In this document: positions 48,022 through 59,045 of the stretch, one piece after another
How positions within the stretch are numbered: the stretch's first letter is position 1
How the letters are laid out: the number at the start of each line of letters is the position of its first letter
From: Tubiluchus corallicola
Lineage: Eukaryota > Priapulida > Priapulimorpha > Priapulimorphida > Tubiluchidae
DNA length: 64,000 bases
Assembly (NCBI GenBank): GCA_030141605.1
Contig: JAQGDQ010000593.1
Location: 1-64,000 of the forward strand
Reading direction: 5' to 3'
Program-made: the position numbers and the translations under genes
Notes under the pieces: model-generated
What the model was told of the DNA's origin: nothing
Seen by the model: only the letters and a program-made list of their open reading frames with translations
The model's database searches: none

Positions 48022-48350
48022 CTCTATAATAATAATAATAATAATAATCTTTTTATTTACCTTGCAACACACGCACAGTTATAATACAATTAATTTGGAA
48101 ACAAAAATGCGAAGAAAGGGCAGCGAAAGACCAATTGGTCATCTAGTCAGCTGCCCTTTGGTTAGTGATGAACATTTTATAAGCGCTATGCTACAGTGTA
48201 TTAGTGTTAGTACTGCGTATAATAAAGATTTAATTGTCACGAATGGCATTATATTGATATACTTATAACGTGTTAGTACAATTCATACACAGTGATAATA
48301 AGTGCATAATAAAAAAATCAAACTGAAAATAACTGAAATAAAACTGAAAA
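48022..48350 (-). mobile_element. LINE (CR1-like) 3' end with ATT tail, copy 1
   Basis: On the minus strand: AAAGGGCAGCTGACTAGATG, ACCAATTGGTC, GCTGCCCTTT (a 10-bp-stem hairpin), then AATAAAAAGATT and an ATT run. The same 310-bp segment occurs inverted at 51985-52303 with high identity. Confidence 0.75.
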
Positions 48351-48962
48351 TAACTGAAATAAGAACTGAAACAAGAACTGAAATAAAAATCTGACAACAG
48401 GAACATAATAACAATGGCAACTGAAATTTACTTTATAACACAAGCATACATCTTAGACATAAACAAGCGAATGTATAATGGAGTCATAATATATCATAAG
48501 AAAGTACATCTCAATCATGCCGCTGTGCTAAGCAATAACTAAACAACGACTGAGAATAAGATTAATAAAGTAAATGTTGAAATTCGGTATCCCACAACAC
48601 GATGAGCAGATTAGCTGACGCTGTGAACTAAGACAAATTTATGCAGTCAAAAACAGCAAGCGTGCAGCATCATAATAGGCTTAGGGACTATCTGCGTTGC
48701 GCACCCTCTTCTGGGAGTAAAAGATCAAAGGCAAACAACTCAATAAAATCTATCAGTAATACAAAACCACGTCATATACGCCGGCGCGAATCCCCTGGTA
48801 AACAATGCAATAATTTCTCCAACTCCTGTTTATAGACAAAAGAGTTAAGAGTTTCTGTTCAGATGCCAGAGGGAAAGAATGGTTTGAATTAAATAGTCAA
48901 ACATTCGAGTCATTTCAATACGTGTTTTTTTTTTATTTCCTCATGGAGAGAATTGGTTTTCG

Positions 48963-49067
48963 TGAGTTTGAACAAAGGCCTTTGACAAGGAGGTATATTA
49001 GCACCCTTTCTATTTTCTGTATACATTATTTGGCCGTCATTTACATGTTTTATAGTATGTAAGAATA
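48963..49067 (+). mobile_element. LINE RT fragment interrupted by a MITE
   Basis: The plus strand 48977-49027 reads GL*QGGILAPFLFSVYI. The fragment stops at GTATGTAAGAATA and resumes at 49601 with TAATGAGTTTTTTCCTATTA, matching the uninterrupted copy at about 47445-47475. Confidence 0.68.
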
Positions 49068-49600
49068 TAGGTTTTACACGTCAAAAATTAGACACAGGAA
49101 AGTGTGACTTAGGTAAGTCCAAATGTGACTTAGGTAAGTCAGATGTAGACATAAGAATTTGAAATGTGTTTTGATAACTCAAATGTTTATTTTAAGAATG
49201 TATTGTTTTCTCTAACAGTTCCAATGGTATGTAAAGTTTACAGAATATTAGTGAACCTATATCGTTGTTATTTTAACTTAAGAGCAATTATTAAATTGAA
49301 ATTAAAGAAGATTAAATTTAACATCCTTAAACTTTACCACCTATCCACATTTGAGATACCATTGTCACATTTGACTTACCAAAAGCGCTCAAGATTTGTT
49401 GAAAACCATTGTTAACACATTTGAACTACCTAAGTCTACATTTGAGTTACCAAGACACATTTGAATTACCTAAATCTACATTTGAGTTACCAAGACACAT
49501 TTGAATTACCTAAATCTACATTTGAGTTACCAAGACACATTTGAATTACCCAATTCTACATTTGAGTTAACGCAGGTCTACATTTGACATGTAAAACCTA
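49068..49600 (+). mobile_element. TA-flanked MITE with internal 40-bp repeats
   Basis: Inverted ends TAGGTTTTACACGTCAAA and TTTGACATGTAAAACCTA lie between TA dinucleotides. The interior has inverted families of CTACATTTGAGTTACC/GGTAAGTCAAATGT words, with about four 40-bp tandem units at 49411-49570. The empty site is preserved in the repeat copy at 47.45 kb, confirming TA insertion. Confidence 0.82.
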
Positions 49601-49602
49601 TA

Positions 49603-50159
49603 TAATGAGTTTTTTCCTATTAATTATTTTTAGCTTACGTACGCTGAGCAATTTGTGTACTTTCAAATGCCCATTGTTTCCTTTTTATTATCACCCCAGT
49701 GAAATTGTGACAGTAAAATTTGCAGGTGTGAATAAACTAGGTTTATAATTAAATTTCATTGCAATAAAACCCGGCGCACCTGTGCAACCTTTTGTGGTTA
49801 GAAACAATTTCCAACGCTTCACGTTACACATGATTCCTGCACACGTTGCTTTGGACATGTATACATCTAGACATGTAGGCATTATATACGTATAGACAGG
49901 CATGTAATTATAATGCAGCCAGCATGAGGGTGGACGTGTATTAACGTTTTATTTTTTAAGATGACTCTGATTGTCTTGAGATTTGAAAATTACCCGCTTT
50001 ACCACCAGGCCAGACACGACTTAATTACAAATCTCTGCACTCATTTCTCAGCTTTCAATGTTTTTACAGTCTTGCAACAAATGAACTTGTACGTTTTTTC
50101 CTGCACGGGAACCATACCCTAGATAATTTTGTGAATACTCAAATTTTTGTTTTAGTCTT
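49603..50159. other. No gene; weak tRNA-like word
   Basis: The minus strand near 50025-49990 has TGGCCTGGTGGTAAAGCGGG, similar to a tRNA A-box region, without a B box. Otherwise nothing. Confidence 0.3.
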
Positions 50160-50548
50160 TTATTTCAAACACTAAACGCTTTAAATAGTATTAACTATGT
50201 TACTCTTGCTACATAGATTTCAAACACTAAGAGTTTTAAATAGTATTAACTATATTACTCTTGCTACATAGATTTCAAGCACTAAGAGTTTTAAATAGTA
50301 TTAACTATGTTACTCTTGCTACATAGATTTCAAGCACTAAGAGTTTTAAATAGTATTAACTATGTTACTCTTGCTACATAGATTTCAAGCACTAAGAGTT
50401 TTAAATAGTATTAACTATATTACTCTTGCTACATAGATTTCAAACACTAAGAGTTTTAAAGAGTATTAACTATGTTACTCTTGCTACATAGATTTCAAGC
50501 ACTAAGAGTTTTAAATAGTATTAACTATATTACTCTTGCTACATAGTA
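50160..50548. repeat. 55-bp minisatellite, seven copies
   Basis: Unit TAGTATTAACTATGTTACTC, TTGCTACATAGATTTCAAGC, ACTAAGAGTTTTAAA, with variants TATAT/TATGT and AAAC/AAGC. Confidence 0.95.
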
Positions 50549-51984
50549 ATGTTCATGCAACATTTTTTGTGGTCACCATTGTTCTGCATCTGTCTAGCGT
50601 TTCGCTCCCACTAGGGACTAGGGGAGAACATCTATCACTTGTAAAACTGTCTGTTCCAAACATGGATGTTACACCTTCAATAAATTGTATTTAAACCAAA
50701 TTAACCGCTTGTAACGGTACTATAAAAACTCATTTTTCTTATGTGTTTTCTTCTATACATAACTAGTCGGGTTCATTATAAATACCTCATAATTTTTGAT
50801 ACTTGATCTTATAATCTATTGATTTGATAAAATGATCTGTTATCACAAAAACATGATAGGCAGGAAACTCCTTTAATTAGTCTGAAAAGCAAAGCATTGG
50901 ATAACTTGTATAGTGAATTTGTTTCACTGATACGTCATTTAGAACACCAGTTACGGTTGTCATGAAATGCAGTTTTTCCTAAAAATTAAAGAAGTAATTC
51001 CATTATGACGTCACGATATTAGAAATTGATAAAAACTGATTACATGAACAACAGGGACAAGAACATCAACAGCATCGTGGCGAAACAGATCTCTTTGTAG
51101 AGTTACGACGGTTTATTTCACTAAACTGTAATTTTGTAAGGTGCCAATTGCCTTCAATTCAGTTTTATTTACTAATTTTTTAAAGTGGAATAAAAGAAGT
51201 TAAGAAATTTTGTTTCATTTAAAAATACCACATGTAGGCACTTTGTACTTGCATAGTTTAATTGCAATAGAACATTTTTTTAAATATTTATGCACAAAAG
51301 CTATAAGATAGTACAATGACATTGAAGAGTAACTCTCAATTGCACAAGATAATATGATAGAAAAAAATATAAAGATCAATAAAAAATGTGCTATATTTCA
51401 ATTAAAACACAAATGGAAATTCCAATTTGAAAATTTGGTATATGAATATGTATATATATATATATATATATGAAAATGTAGGTAAATACTACACTTTTAA
51501 ACTCTACTACTACTACTACTTTTAAACTACTAAATACTACTTTTAAATTCTTTTTAACTCGTATACAATAACTATGTGATTTATAAAACTATAAGTATAA
51601 TAAAATCCGGCTACATATTTAAACTGGTAGGTCTTATTCAAACATGGCTACGTGTTTACTGCAATCCCGGACTTGGTTCAATTTCATTTTTTTTCTTGTA
51701 TAATTTATTGACTGACACTGATCTGTCAGATTAATGGTACCATTTAGTAGTTAAGTGAGTTCTCAAACAACACGAGAATTAATTATTCGTCTGTAACAAA
51801 GAAAGCCGCCTTTTTGTGGCCTCTTTAATTAGATTGAGGTAAATTGGTGGTGTGTAGGAGTTCCGAGCTTTTTTCTTGTTGTTTATTAGCACCTAAATGG
51901 GCGTAACCACATTTCGAGGTAAAGTTATGCTGTCCTGACACCGTTGCTAATCAAGCAGAAATAAAATATACAAACATGTTTGAA
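50549..51984. other. AT-rich, with microsatellites
   Basis: Contains a TA dinucleotide run (51450-51471) and a short CTA trinucleotide run (about 51502-51520). No gene. Confidence 0.55.
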
Positions 51985-52303
51985 TGTAGTTTTATTTCAG
52001 TTATTTTCAGTTTGATTTTTTTTATTATGCACTTATTATCACTGTGTATGAATTGTATTAACACGTTATAAGCATATCAATTTAATGTCATTCGTAACAA
52101 TTAAATCTTTATTATAAGCAGTACTAACACTAATACACTGTAGCATAGCGCCTATAAAAATGTTCATCACTAACCAAAGGGCAGCTGACTAGATGACCAA
52201 TTGGTCTTTCGCTGCCCTTTCTTCACATTTTTGTTTCCAAATTAATTGTATTATAACTGTGCGTGTGTTACATGATAAATGAAAAGATTATTATTATTAT
52301 TAT
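51985..52303 (+). mobile_element. LINE (CR1-like) 3' end with ATT tail, copy 2
   Basis: Inverted copy of 48022-48350: AAAGGGCAGCTGACTAGATG ... GCTGCCCTTT hairpin, then an ATT run that ends exactly where the mariner element at 52307 begins. Confidence 0.75.
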
Positions 52304-52306
52304 CTA

Positions 52307-53418
52307 CAGGGTGTCTATAAAGTCTCTTTACAGTTTTAAAACTTTATTACAAAGGCAGTTGACAAGATTTGTTCTAAGGTAATCAAGTGGTTGTCAAAGT
52401 TTTTTTAACTCATTTAATACACCTGTATATGGGCACCATTAGTTGCACGAAGCACATAAAGACGGTACTTGATTTCTTCCATGTTCGCTGTAGCATAGCC
52501 TCATCAATGGTGGCGATGGCATCAGAAATCCCTTGCTTCAAGTCACTAATGTCCCGTATCTTTGTTCGATACACGATGTCTTTCACATAACCCCATGGCT
52601 CTCTTCCATACTTAGTTCTGTAGTTTCGTCATAGCCTCATCAATGGTGGCGATGGCATCAGAAATCCCTTGCTTCAAGTCAGTAATGTCCCGTATCTTTG
52701 TTCGATACACGATGTCTTTCACATAACCCCATGGATCTCTTCCATACTTAGTTCTGTAGTTTCGTCATAGCCTCATCAATGGTGGCGATGGCATCAGAAA
52801 TCCTTTGCTTCAAGTCAGTAATGTCCCGTATCTTTGTTCGATACACGATGTCTTTCACATAACCCCATGGATCTCTTCCATACTTAGTTCTGTAGTTTCG
52901 TCATAGCCTCATCAATGGTGGCGATGGCATCAGAAATCCTTTGCTTCAAGTCAGTAATGTCCCGTATCTTTGTTCGATACACGATGTCTTTCACATAACC
53001 CCATGGATCTCTTCCATACTTAGCTCTGTAGTATCGTCATAGCCTCATCAATGGTGGCAATGGCATCAGAAATCCTTTGCTTCAAGTCAGTAATGTCCCG
53101 TATCTTTGTTCGATACACGATGTCTTTCACATAACCCCATGGATCTCTTCCATACTTAGCTCTGTAGTTTCGCACATAGGATTTTGTCTCAATAAACCAT
53201 GATACACACTGTGCCTTCTCTTGAGGGGTACCCATTTTTTGGGGTTTCAGTTAACAAGGTCCTTCTAACAACAGGAGACCTACATGAAACGCAAAATTTC
53301 AATGTGAACTCAAACTTAGATAAACACTGAATAAAACAAAACAAATCTGTTAAGATATCTTGTCAACTGCCTTTGTAAAAAGTTTTTAAAATTGTAAAGA
53401 GACTTTATAGACACCCTG
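52307..53418 (-). mobile_element. Deleted mariner-like element with five tandem copies of its deletion junction
   Basis: Inverted ends of about 60 bp start CAGGGTGTCTATAAAGTCTC on both sides, with TA at 52305-52306 and 53419-53420. The minus strand keeps the start of a transposase (TPQEKAQCVSWFIETKSYV, then NYRAKYGRDP) fused to its C-terminal part (WGYVKDIVYRTKI, ITDLKQRISDAIATIDEAM) and, at the far end, EEIKYRLYVLRATNGAHIQ then VY and a stop. The catalytic middle is gone. A 136-bp unit spanning this fusion is repeated five times (starts 52491, 52627, 52763, 52899, 53035). Because 136 is not a multiple of three, the frame breaks between units. Non-functional. Confidence 0.9.
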
Positions 53419-53529
53419 TATATAAGAATCGTTAGCAGGAAGTTTCTTTGTTAAGAGTTAGGGACCTTAAGCGCAGCTGAAACTGTGAGGGGGGGAGTAA
53501 AGGGTGGCGAGTAGCGAAGATTCAGAAAA

Positions 53530-53705
53530 AAAGTCACAATTTCGGCTACGAATTTTTTGTGACTTTTTTCCTGTGAGTTTTTCCGTGACTTTTTTCCCGT
53601 GACTTTTTTCCTGTGACTTTTTTGCCAGTGACTTTATTACCGTGACTTTTTGCCTGTGACTTTATTACCGTGACTTTTGCCTGTGACTTTGTCACCGGTC
53701 ATCAC
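53530..53705. repeat. GTGACTTTTT-type short tandem repeat
   Basis: About ten imperfect units of roughly 16-20 bp (CCGTGACTTTTTTCC, CTGTGACTTTATTA). Confidence 0.85.
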
Positions 53706-54334
53706 TGGTAAAACAGAACAACAAAAAATTGTTGTAGCCTAAATTTGGTTATAAAAGGTTGAGTACTTTACGTTATGAAAACAAATTCTTGACGTTGGAA
53801 GAGTAATTAATATATAGCCCGGAAGGCCCAATTAACCTCACTTCCGGTGTCCTAAGCAAGCCTTATTCTCGCTGCATAATATAATTTAAATAGATAGGTA
53901 TGCCAAAAATGATCTCCGTGCTTGTTAACAAATTGTTGAACAAACCAGTCGGGCGAGTATTGCTGCTTAAACCTATCATGTTTTAAGCTGTTTTAGGAGA
54001 CTTTTATCCATGATTTGAGTGTAACAGTTAGCGCTCGTCTCTTTAGCGGCGCCTTTGAAGTGGCAAATTGAGTCACTTGAACTGTTAGAGGACAGAGGAG
54101 CCGCCAAATTGAAATTACACGGCACCAGTTGAAATTGGAGGATCGGAATTTATAAGTGAGGTTCTCTCGTTTCGGCCTCTATAACTTTTCCTTTATGTTT
54201 CCTACATGTATGTAGGGCGAGAAGACTTATGCCACTTGGGATTATTCCCGGTTTACTATATTAGCATTTTTAAATTATTCATTGACTGTTTTCTTAGTTT
54301 AGAACGTCTAAGGCTGCATGTTTGCACGTTGTTC
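53706..54334. other. No recognisable gene or element
   Basis: A small inverted pair GGAAG/CTTCC near 53820-53845 is the only structure noticed. Confidence 0.4.
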
Positions 54335-54649
54335 AATAAGTCTTTTCACAGCTCCAGCGATTGATGGTGATCGTGCAAAGGTCAAAGGTTAAGTGTACCA
54401 GACAACAGCTAGCTAGAACCTTACCTAGTTCATTTTTCTTGTTCCCAAGCAAGATCCTGCTAGTAAATCACTCTGTGCACAGATTAACGCAAACTAAAGT
54501 TCGCGTAAAATTACTGAACTGGTGCCGCAGACGGGTTTGTTTTACCCACACGTCACGTGGCGGTTGTAGTTAAGATGCGTTGCTGCGGTACACATAACTT
54601 TTGAACCGCAGTAACTGCGCATGCGCACAACGAAACGGTGAAAGGTATA
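54335..54649 (-). mobile_element. MITE, AATAAGCCTTTTCACAG family, copy 4 (inverted)
   Basis: Starts AATAAGTCTTTTCACAGC and ends GAAACGGTGAAAGGTAT. Internal order is reversed relative to copies 1-3 (CAAAGGTCAAAGGTTAAGTG near the left, TAAGATGCGTTGCTGCGGTA near the right). It lacks the duplicated interior. Confidence 0.72.
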
Positions 54650-55456
54650 TTTAGTTAGTTAGCGTAGCGCTAAATTTCGATTTGGCTTCAGATCGGGACA
54701 TTGGTTTTCAGATTAAGAAGCTGCAAGATCGTCTACAACAAATGAGATGTAAATATAATTAGCATTGTTTTGCCAATAACATATCGTATTAGAGCCACCA
54801 TCTGAAGAAGCATTTGTGAGGTTTCCGCAGAAAATTCCGTAGAGAAGCAGCTGTGGAAAAAGCTCGCTTGTTGTATCAATTAGTGTGCAGTCCAGTGCTG
54901 TACTTTGCAACGTTTTCAACCTAATTCTCTAAACCGTTCATCTTTTCCTTTATGAAACCATAAGTAATTTGAATCAAGCCTTTTTCATTTAGATTTATTA
55001 AAGCGATGCTGCGCAAATTAATATCCTCCATATTTGGAAGTTATGCGGCGTATGAAATAATTTGATAAACTCTCTTACGAATGTGATTATAATGTGTGCT
55101 TTGTTTGAGTTCATGGTACAATAAATTTTCTTTAATATCCCGGCTTTGCGAAAAGTGTACATTAAAATTACATACAGAGAGACAGCAGGGGCTATCATTT
55201 ATACTCTGACGAGTCAGCGAGATTCACGGCTTCTTGAGATTAATATGAGAAAGTGGCGTTTCAATAAGTTCGTATGGAAAAGTTTATGCTAGTTTATGAA
55301 GAGAGGTTAAGCAGCTTAGCGCCTCTTCCTGAATTAGTGTAAGTAGAAAATTCATTCAGATAAACTTTATTTCACAAGACTGTGTAGCGCGTAGTTTTTT
55401 ACTGTTCAGCAAAGTTTATGTGACACTTTGAAGTTTAAATGTTTGGGCACAGAAAC
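54650..55456. other. No recognisable gene or element
   Basis: AT-rich DNA; short open frames without support. Confidence 0.4.
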
Positions 55457-55459
55457 TTA

Positions 55460-56337
55460 GGCCCTTTTCACATGAGGACGTGCAGCAAAGAGAATTCCTT
55501 GCGAAAATGAAACATGGTTTCTCTGGCGCTCATTTCACAGTGATGACGCGCGGCAAAATTCCTCATCCTGTTCCTCATGAGGAATTCTACCGACAGCTAG
55601 AAGCTATGCGTCCTCCTCGTGAGGAATTTTGCCATATGATAGAAATATTGCATGCTCCATTTCCGCGAGGAATCCTCGCAGAATTTATTCTTAAATTTAA
55701 CTACTCAAGTATTTCTTATTAAACCAACAACAATTAACACATTTTAGCATAAAATTCTAAGATCTAATCTCTCTTTTAACAGACTAATGATTTTATGTTT
55801 TATTAAAACAACATCAATGGGCTATATTCGTGAAAAAGTAAAAAACGCACGTACATATTTATTTTATACATGTATATTTTCAGTTTTTGAGGTGGTTAGC
55901 AGAACTTTTACTAAAAAAACAAACAGGTCTGACGTTACATTGACTAACAATATTAATTGTACTTTGTATATGAGGCATACGGCAAGTATTACTTAATTTA
56001 GACATGGTTAGTAACTAAGTAAGTAAGTATCTTTATTTATCACCTTTTTTACAAGAAAAACACAGAGCATGAAACGATAATATGATACAAAGTGACAAGA
56101 TTATTAAATGATGTTCAAGTGATTGGTGAAAGGGTGGCGAAAAATTAAAAGTTACCCAAGTCAACCACCCTGAACAGTATAAAACTCGCAAAGTAGCTGT
56201 GACTAACTGGACGCGCTGTTTCACTATGAAATAAACTTTCTTGCTGCATGGATTTCGAGAAAAATCGGAAAATTTCTGATTTTCCGTCAACAATTCCGCG
56301 CGTAATTTTTCCATGTGTCTTCAGTGTGAAATGGGCC
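55460..56337 (+). mobile_element. PIF/Harbinger-type MITE with nested LINE tail
   Basis: Ends GGCCCTTTTCACATG and (reverse complement of right) GGCCCATTTCACACTG, flanked by TTA on both sides (55457-55459, 56338-56340), the three-base target of PIF/Harbinger elements. GAGGAATT words recur inside. A minus-strand LINE 3' tail (AATAAAGATACTTACTTAC) appears inserted at about 56010-56160. Confidence 0.75.
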
Positions 56338-56340
56338 TTA

Positions 56341-57475
56341 GAACCCAAGTTTATCCAAGTATCAAAGCTTTATCTAAGGCCTGATAGAGGACGTTTCTCA
56401 TGCTTCAAGTCTGAGGCCAAGTCATTAAAACAACTCCTAGGCTACCGACACTTGTTTGAGGTGAACTATTGTCTAAATACTTTGCTTATTCTAATTGGAT
56501 TATTGAGGGTCAATTTGGCACAAGGCAAACTGCTTAACCAGCTACTGTTTCCTGATCAGTTATCTGATTTGAGTCATGTCCTACCTTGTACAACAGATAA
56601 GTGTGAACAACACGGAATCAATCCGCTGATCAGTTACGCGGCGTATCCATCCGCGCTGATCGAAATAGGGCGCCTGGTGTTCAACGAATGGCTGCGTTAA
56701 TAACCCTTGCCGAGTATTAGAAGACTGCGTCTTCGAGGATGTATTTTTATGACAAATTTACTGGAACACTGAGATGTGCTGTGCGTCCAGTGTGTCCGGA
56801 ATTCGGAACAGATCCTGACATGGCCGGCGACGCGACAGTGGAGTGCAACAGTGAAGATGCCTCATACATTTTCATTTCCAATTATCTGTCGATTCTTTGT
56901 GCTCACAGACCACGGAATTCCATTCATTGCTACCAATTGACGGCAGCAGATCAAAGAGCGCGCCGACAAGACGTAATATGAGATCATGGCAAGGATTTTA
57001 ATCAACAGCTTCCGAGGCATCAGCTGGACAGTTTCACCTGTATGGGCTGCCGAATCGTGGGCTAGTTTTCAAAAACGTGTGCGTCCTAAATTAATTTCAT
57101 TCACCGTTCACTTGTTTGTCGTAGATTGGTCTGCTGAGTGCTGACTAGGTCATTGGTTGTTATTTCTTTGCACAATTGATAGACTGATTGAATGGTTACT
57201 TGGTTGGTTAGTTGCTTTTTTTGTTTGGCTGGTCGTTTGGTCAGTCGGTTGGTTAGATGGGTGGGTGGTTAGTTAGTTGAGTGTTGGTTGGCTGCTCGTT
57301 TGGTCGGTCGGTTGGTTAGGTGGGTGGTTGTTCAGTTAGTTGAGTATTGGTTGGTTGGGTGCGTGGTTAGTTGGTTGATTGTTGATTGGCTGGTCGTTTG
57401 GTGGGTGGGTGTTTAGTTAGTTGAGTATTGGTTGACTAGTGGTTTGGTTAGTTGGTTGGTTGTTTGGTTGGCTGG
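56341..57475. other. Unassigned DNA and a TTGG-type simple repeat
   Basis: 56341-57000 has open frames of 80-150 codons without recognisable domains; one begins inside the MITE. 57140-57475 is low-complexity GGTTGGTT/GTTAGTTG DNA. Confidence 0.45.
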
Positions 57476-57850
57476 CTGCCTAGAATTAGAACAGACAAAG
57501 TTACTAGAATCAATTCAAAAACGTATTTTGAAGTCAATTTTCCCCTGCACACCTTACGTAAATACTTTACAGCTATCAAAAATTGTATATTTATCTGAAC
57601 GTAGAAATGACATTTGCATTTAAAAAAAATTCAAATCATTCCAAAATCAAGACATTAGACTCCTTTACTTATTACCTATGCACAACCCTCATAAGTGCAA
57701 TCTTGGTAAACAACTGATGTATCCTTTGCCCCTTGGATGTACTAAACGTTTTAAAAGTAGTTTTGTACTATATGCCCGTTTTAATTATTCATTAAGTTCA
57801 TTATTACTGTATACACGAGATATTATAATAATCGATTTTAATACGATTAC
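57476..57850 (+). pseudogene. LINE reverse-transcriptase C-terminal remnant with frameshift
   Basis: ELEQTKLLESIQKRILKSIF, LQLSKIVYLSERRNDICI, then after a frameshift in an A run, KKFKSFQNQDIRLLYLLP, CNLGKQLMYPLPLGCTKRFK and SSFVLYARFNY. This is the common LINE ORF2 ending (LExIQKRxLKIIFP ... LxERR ... NLR..xxYPLPxCRTxRFKNSFxPYxxFNY). Probably the 3' untranslated part continues to about 58030. Confidence 0.85.
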
Positions 57851-58629
57851 TCTTAATATAAATTATTTGGTTTTAAATGTAGTTTAAACTTCAGTCTATT
57901 TTAATTAATATTATATAAAGTCGTTTTAATGTAATTTAATTGTAATTTTAAACCTCAGCGTATCTTGATTAATGTAACGTAATTTAACTTTCAGGTTACA
58001 AGAGTTTTAATAAACTTTAATTTAAAATATAACACTGGCCTTAATGTTATGTTTAGGAACTAATGCTGTTTCGTGGGATCATAGGTTCGCCAGTCCTCTC
58101 ACCATTCAGTGTTTCTTATCATTACAATTAAGACATGAATTAATTATACCAGCATCACGTCGAGCTGACAACACAGCGTGTAATATTTGCACTCGTGCTC
58201 TCTTACAAGGTGTAATATGTTTGCGTACAATACATCATTGGCAACCGGCTCGAATAATATAGCCAGCTAGCGGTGATTGAGTTTTTCATTAAAAGCCAAA
58301 AATCAGATTAAAGCTCGCAAAGTGTCGGTAATAAATTCCGGTAATGCGAAGTTTAACTCGTCTTTACGAGCCGGTCGACCGTCGTCTGTAAACTTCAACG
58401 TTGGCTAATTACGACGATGTACGAGTGTTTTCTAATGTAAGTAAACGTATCCACTTTATGCGATGCTGCGACAAAAACGTGTGCAAGGCAGGTGATAAAT
58501 ATATAATGTCCCGTGTTTCATCCAGATGCCAGCCATATTGCTTTTATATAAACGCATTGAACTTAGTAAGCAGAGATAAAATAATGATCAATCCGAAATA
58601 ATATTTAGGATATTTATTTATTAGTGTCA
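57851..58629. other. LINE tail and unassigned DNA
   Basis: AT-rich 3' sequence to about 58030, then a more mixed segment without a supported gene. Confidence 0.4.
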
Positions 58630-59045
58630 AAAATACATACAAGACCTACATACAATTTTAATTATGAAATATACAAAAAAAACAAGACATATATACAATT
58701 TCAATTATGAAATATACAAAAAAACAACACATATATACAATTTCAATTATGAAATATACAAAAAAACAAGACATATACAATTTCAATTATGAAATATACA
58801 AAAAAACAAGACATATACAATTTCAATTATGAAATATACAAAAAAACAAGACATATACAATTTCAATTATGAAATATACAAAAAAACAAGACATATATAC
58901 AATTTCGATTATGAAATGTACAAAAAAACAAGACATATATACAATTTCAATTATGAAATATACAAAAAACAAGACATACGTACAATTTCAATTATGAAAT
59001 ATACAAAAAACAAACAAGACATACATACAATTTCAATTACGAAAT
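58630..59045. repeat. 39-42-bp AT-rich minisatellite, about ten copies
   Basis: Unit AAGACATATATACAATTTCA, ATTATGAAATATACAAAAAA C, with length differences in the TATA and A runs. Confidence 0.92.

Noticed and set aside
50160-50548. CRISPR-like direct repeats
   Set aside because: Units are contiguous 55-bp repeats without unique spacers, in a eukaryotic genome; this is a minisatellite. The same reasoning applies to the other arrays.
56248-56981. Two plus-strand frames of 150 and 80 codons
   Set aside because: The first starts inside the Harbinger MITE and neither shows a domain, initiation context or splice sites worth annotating.
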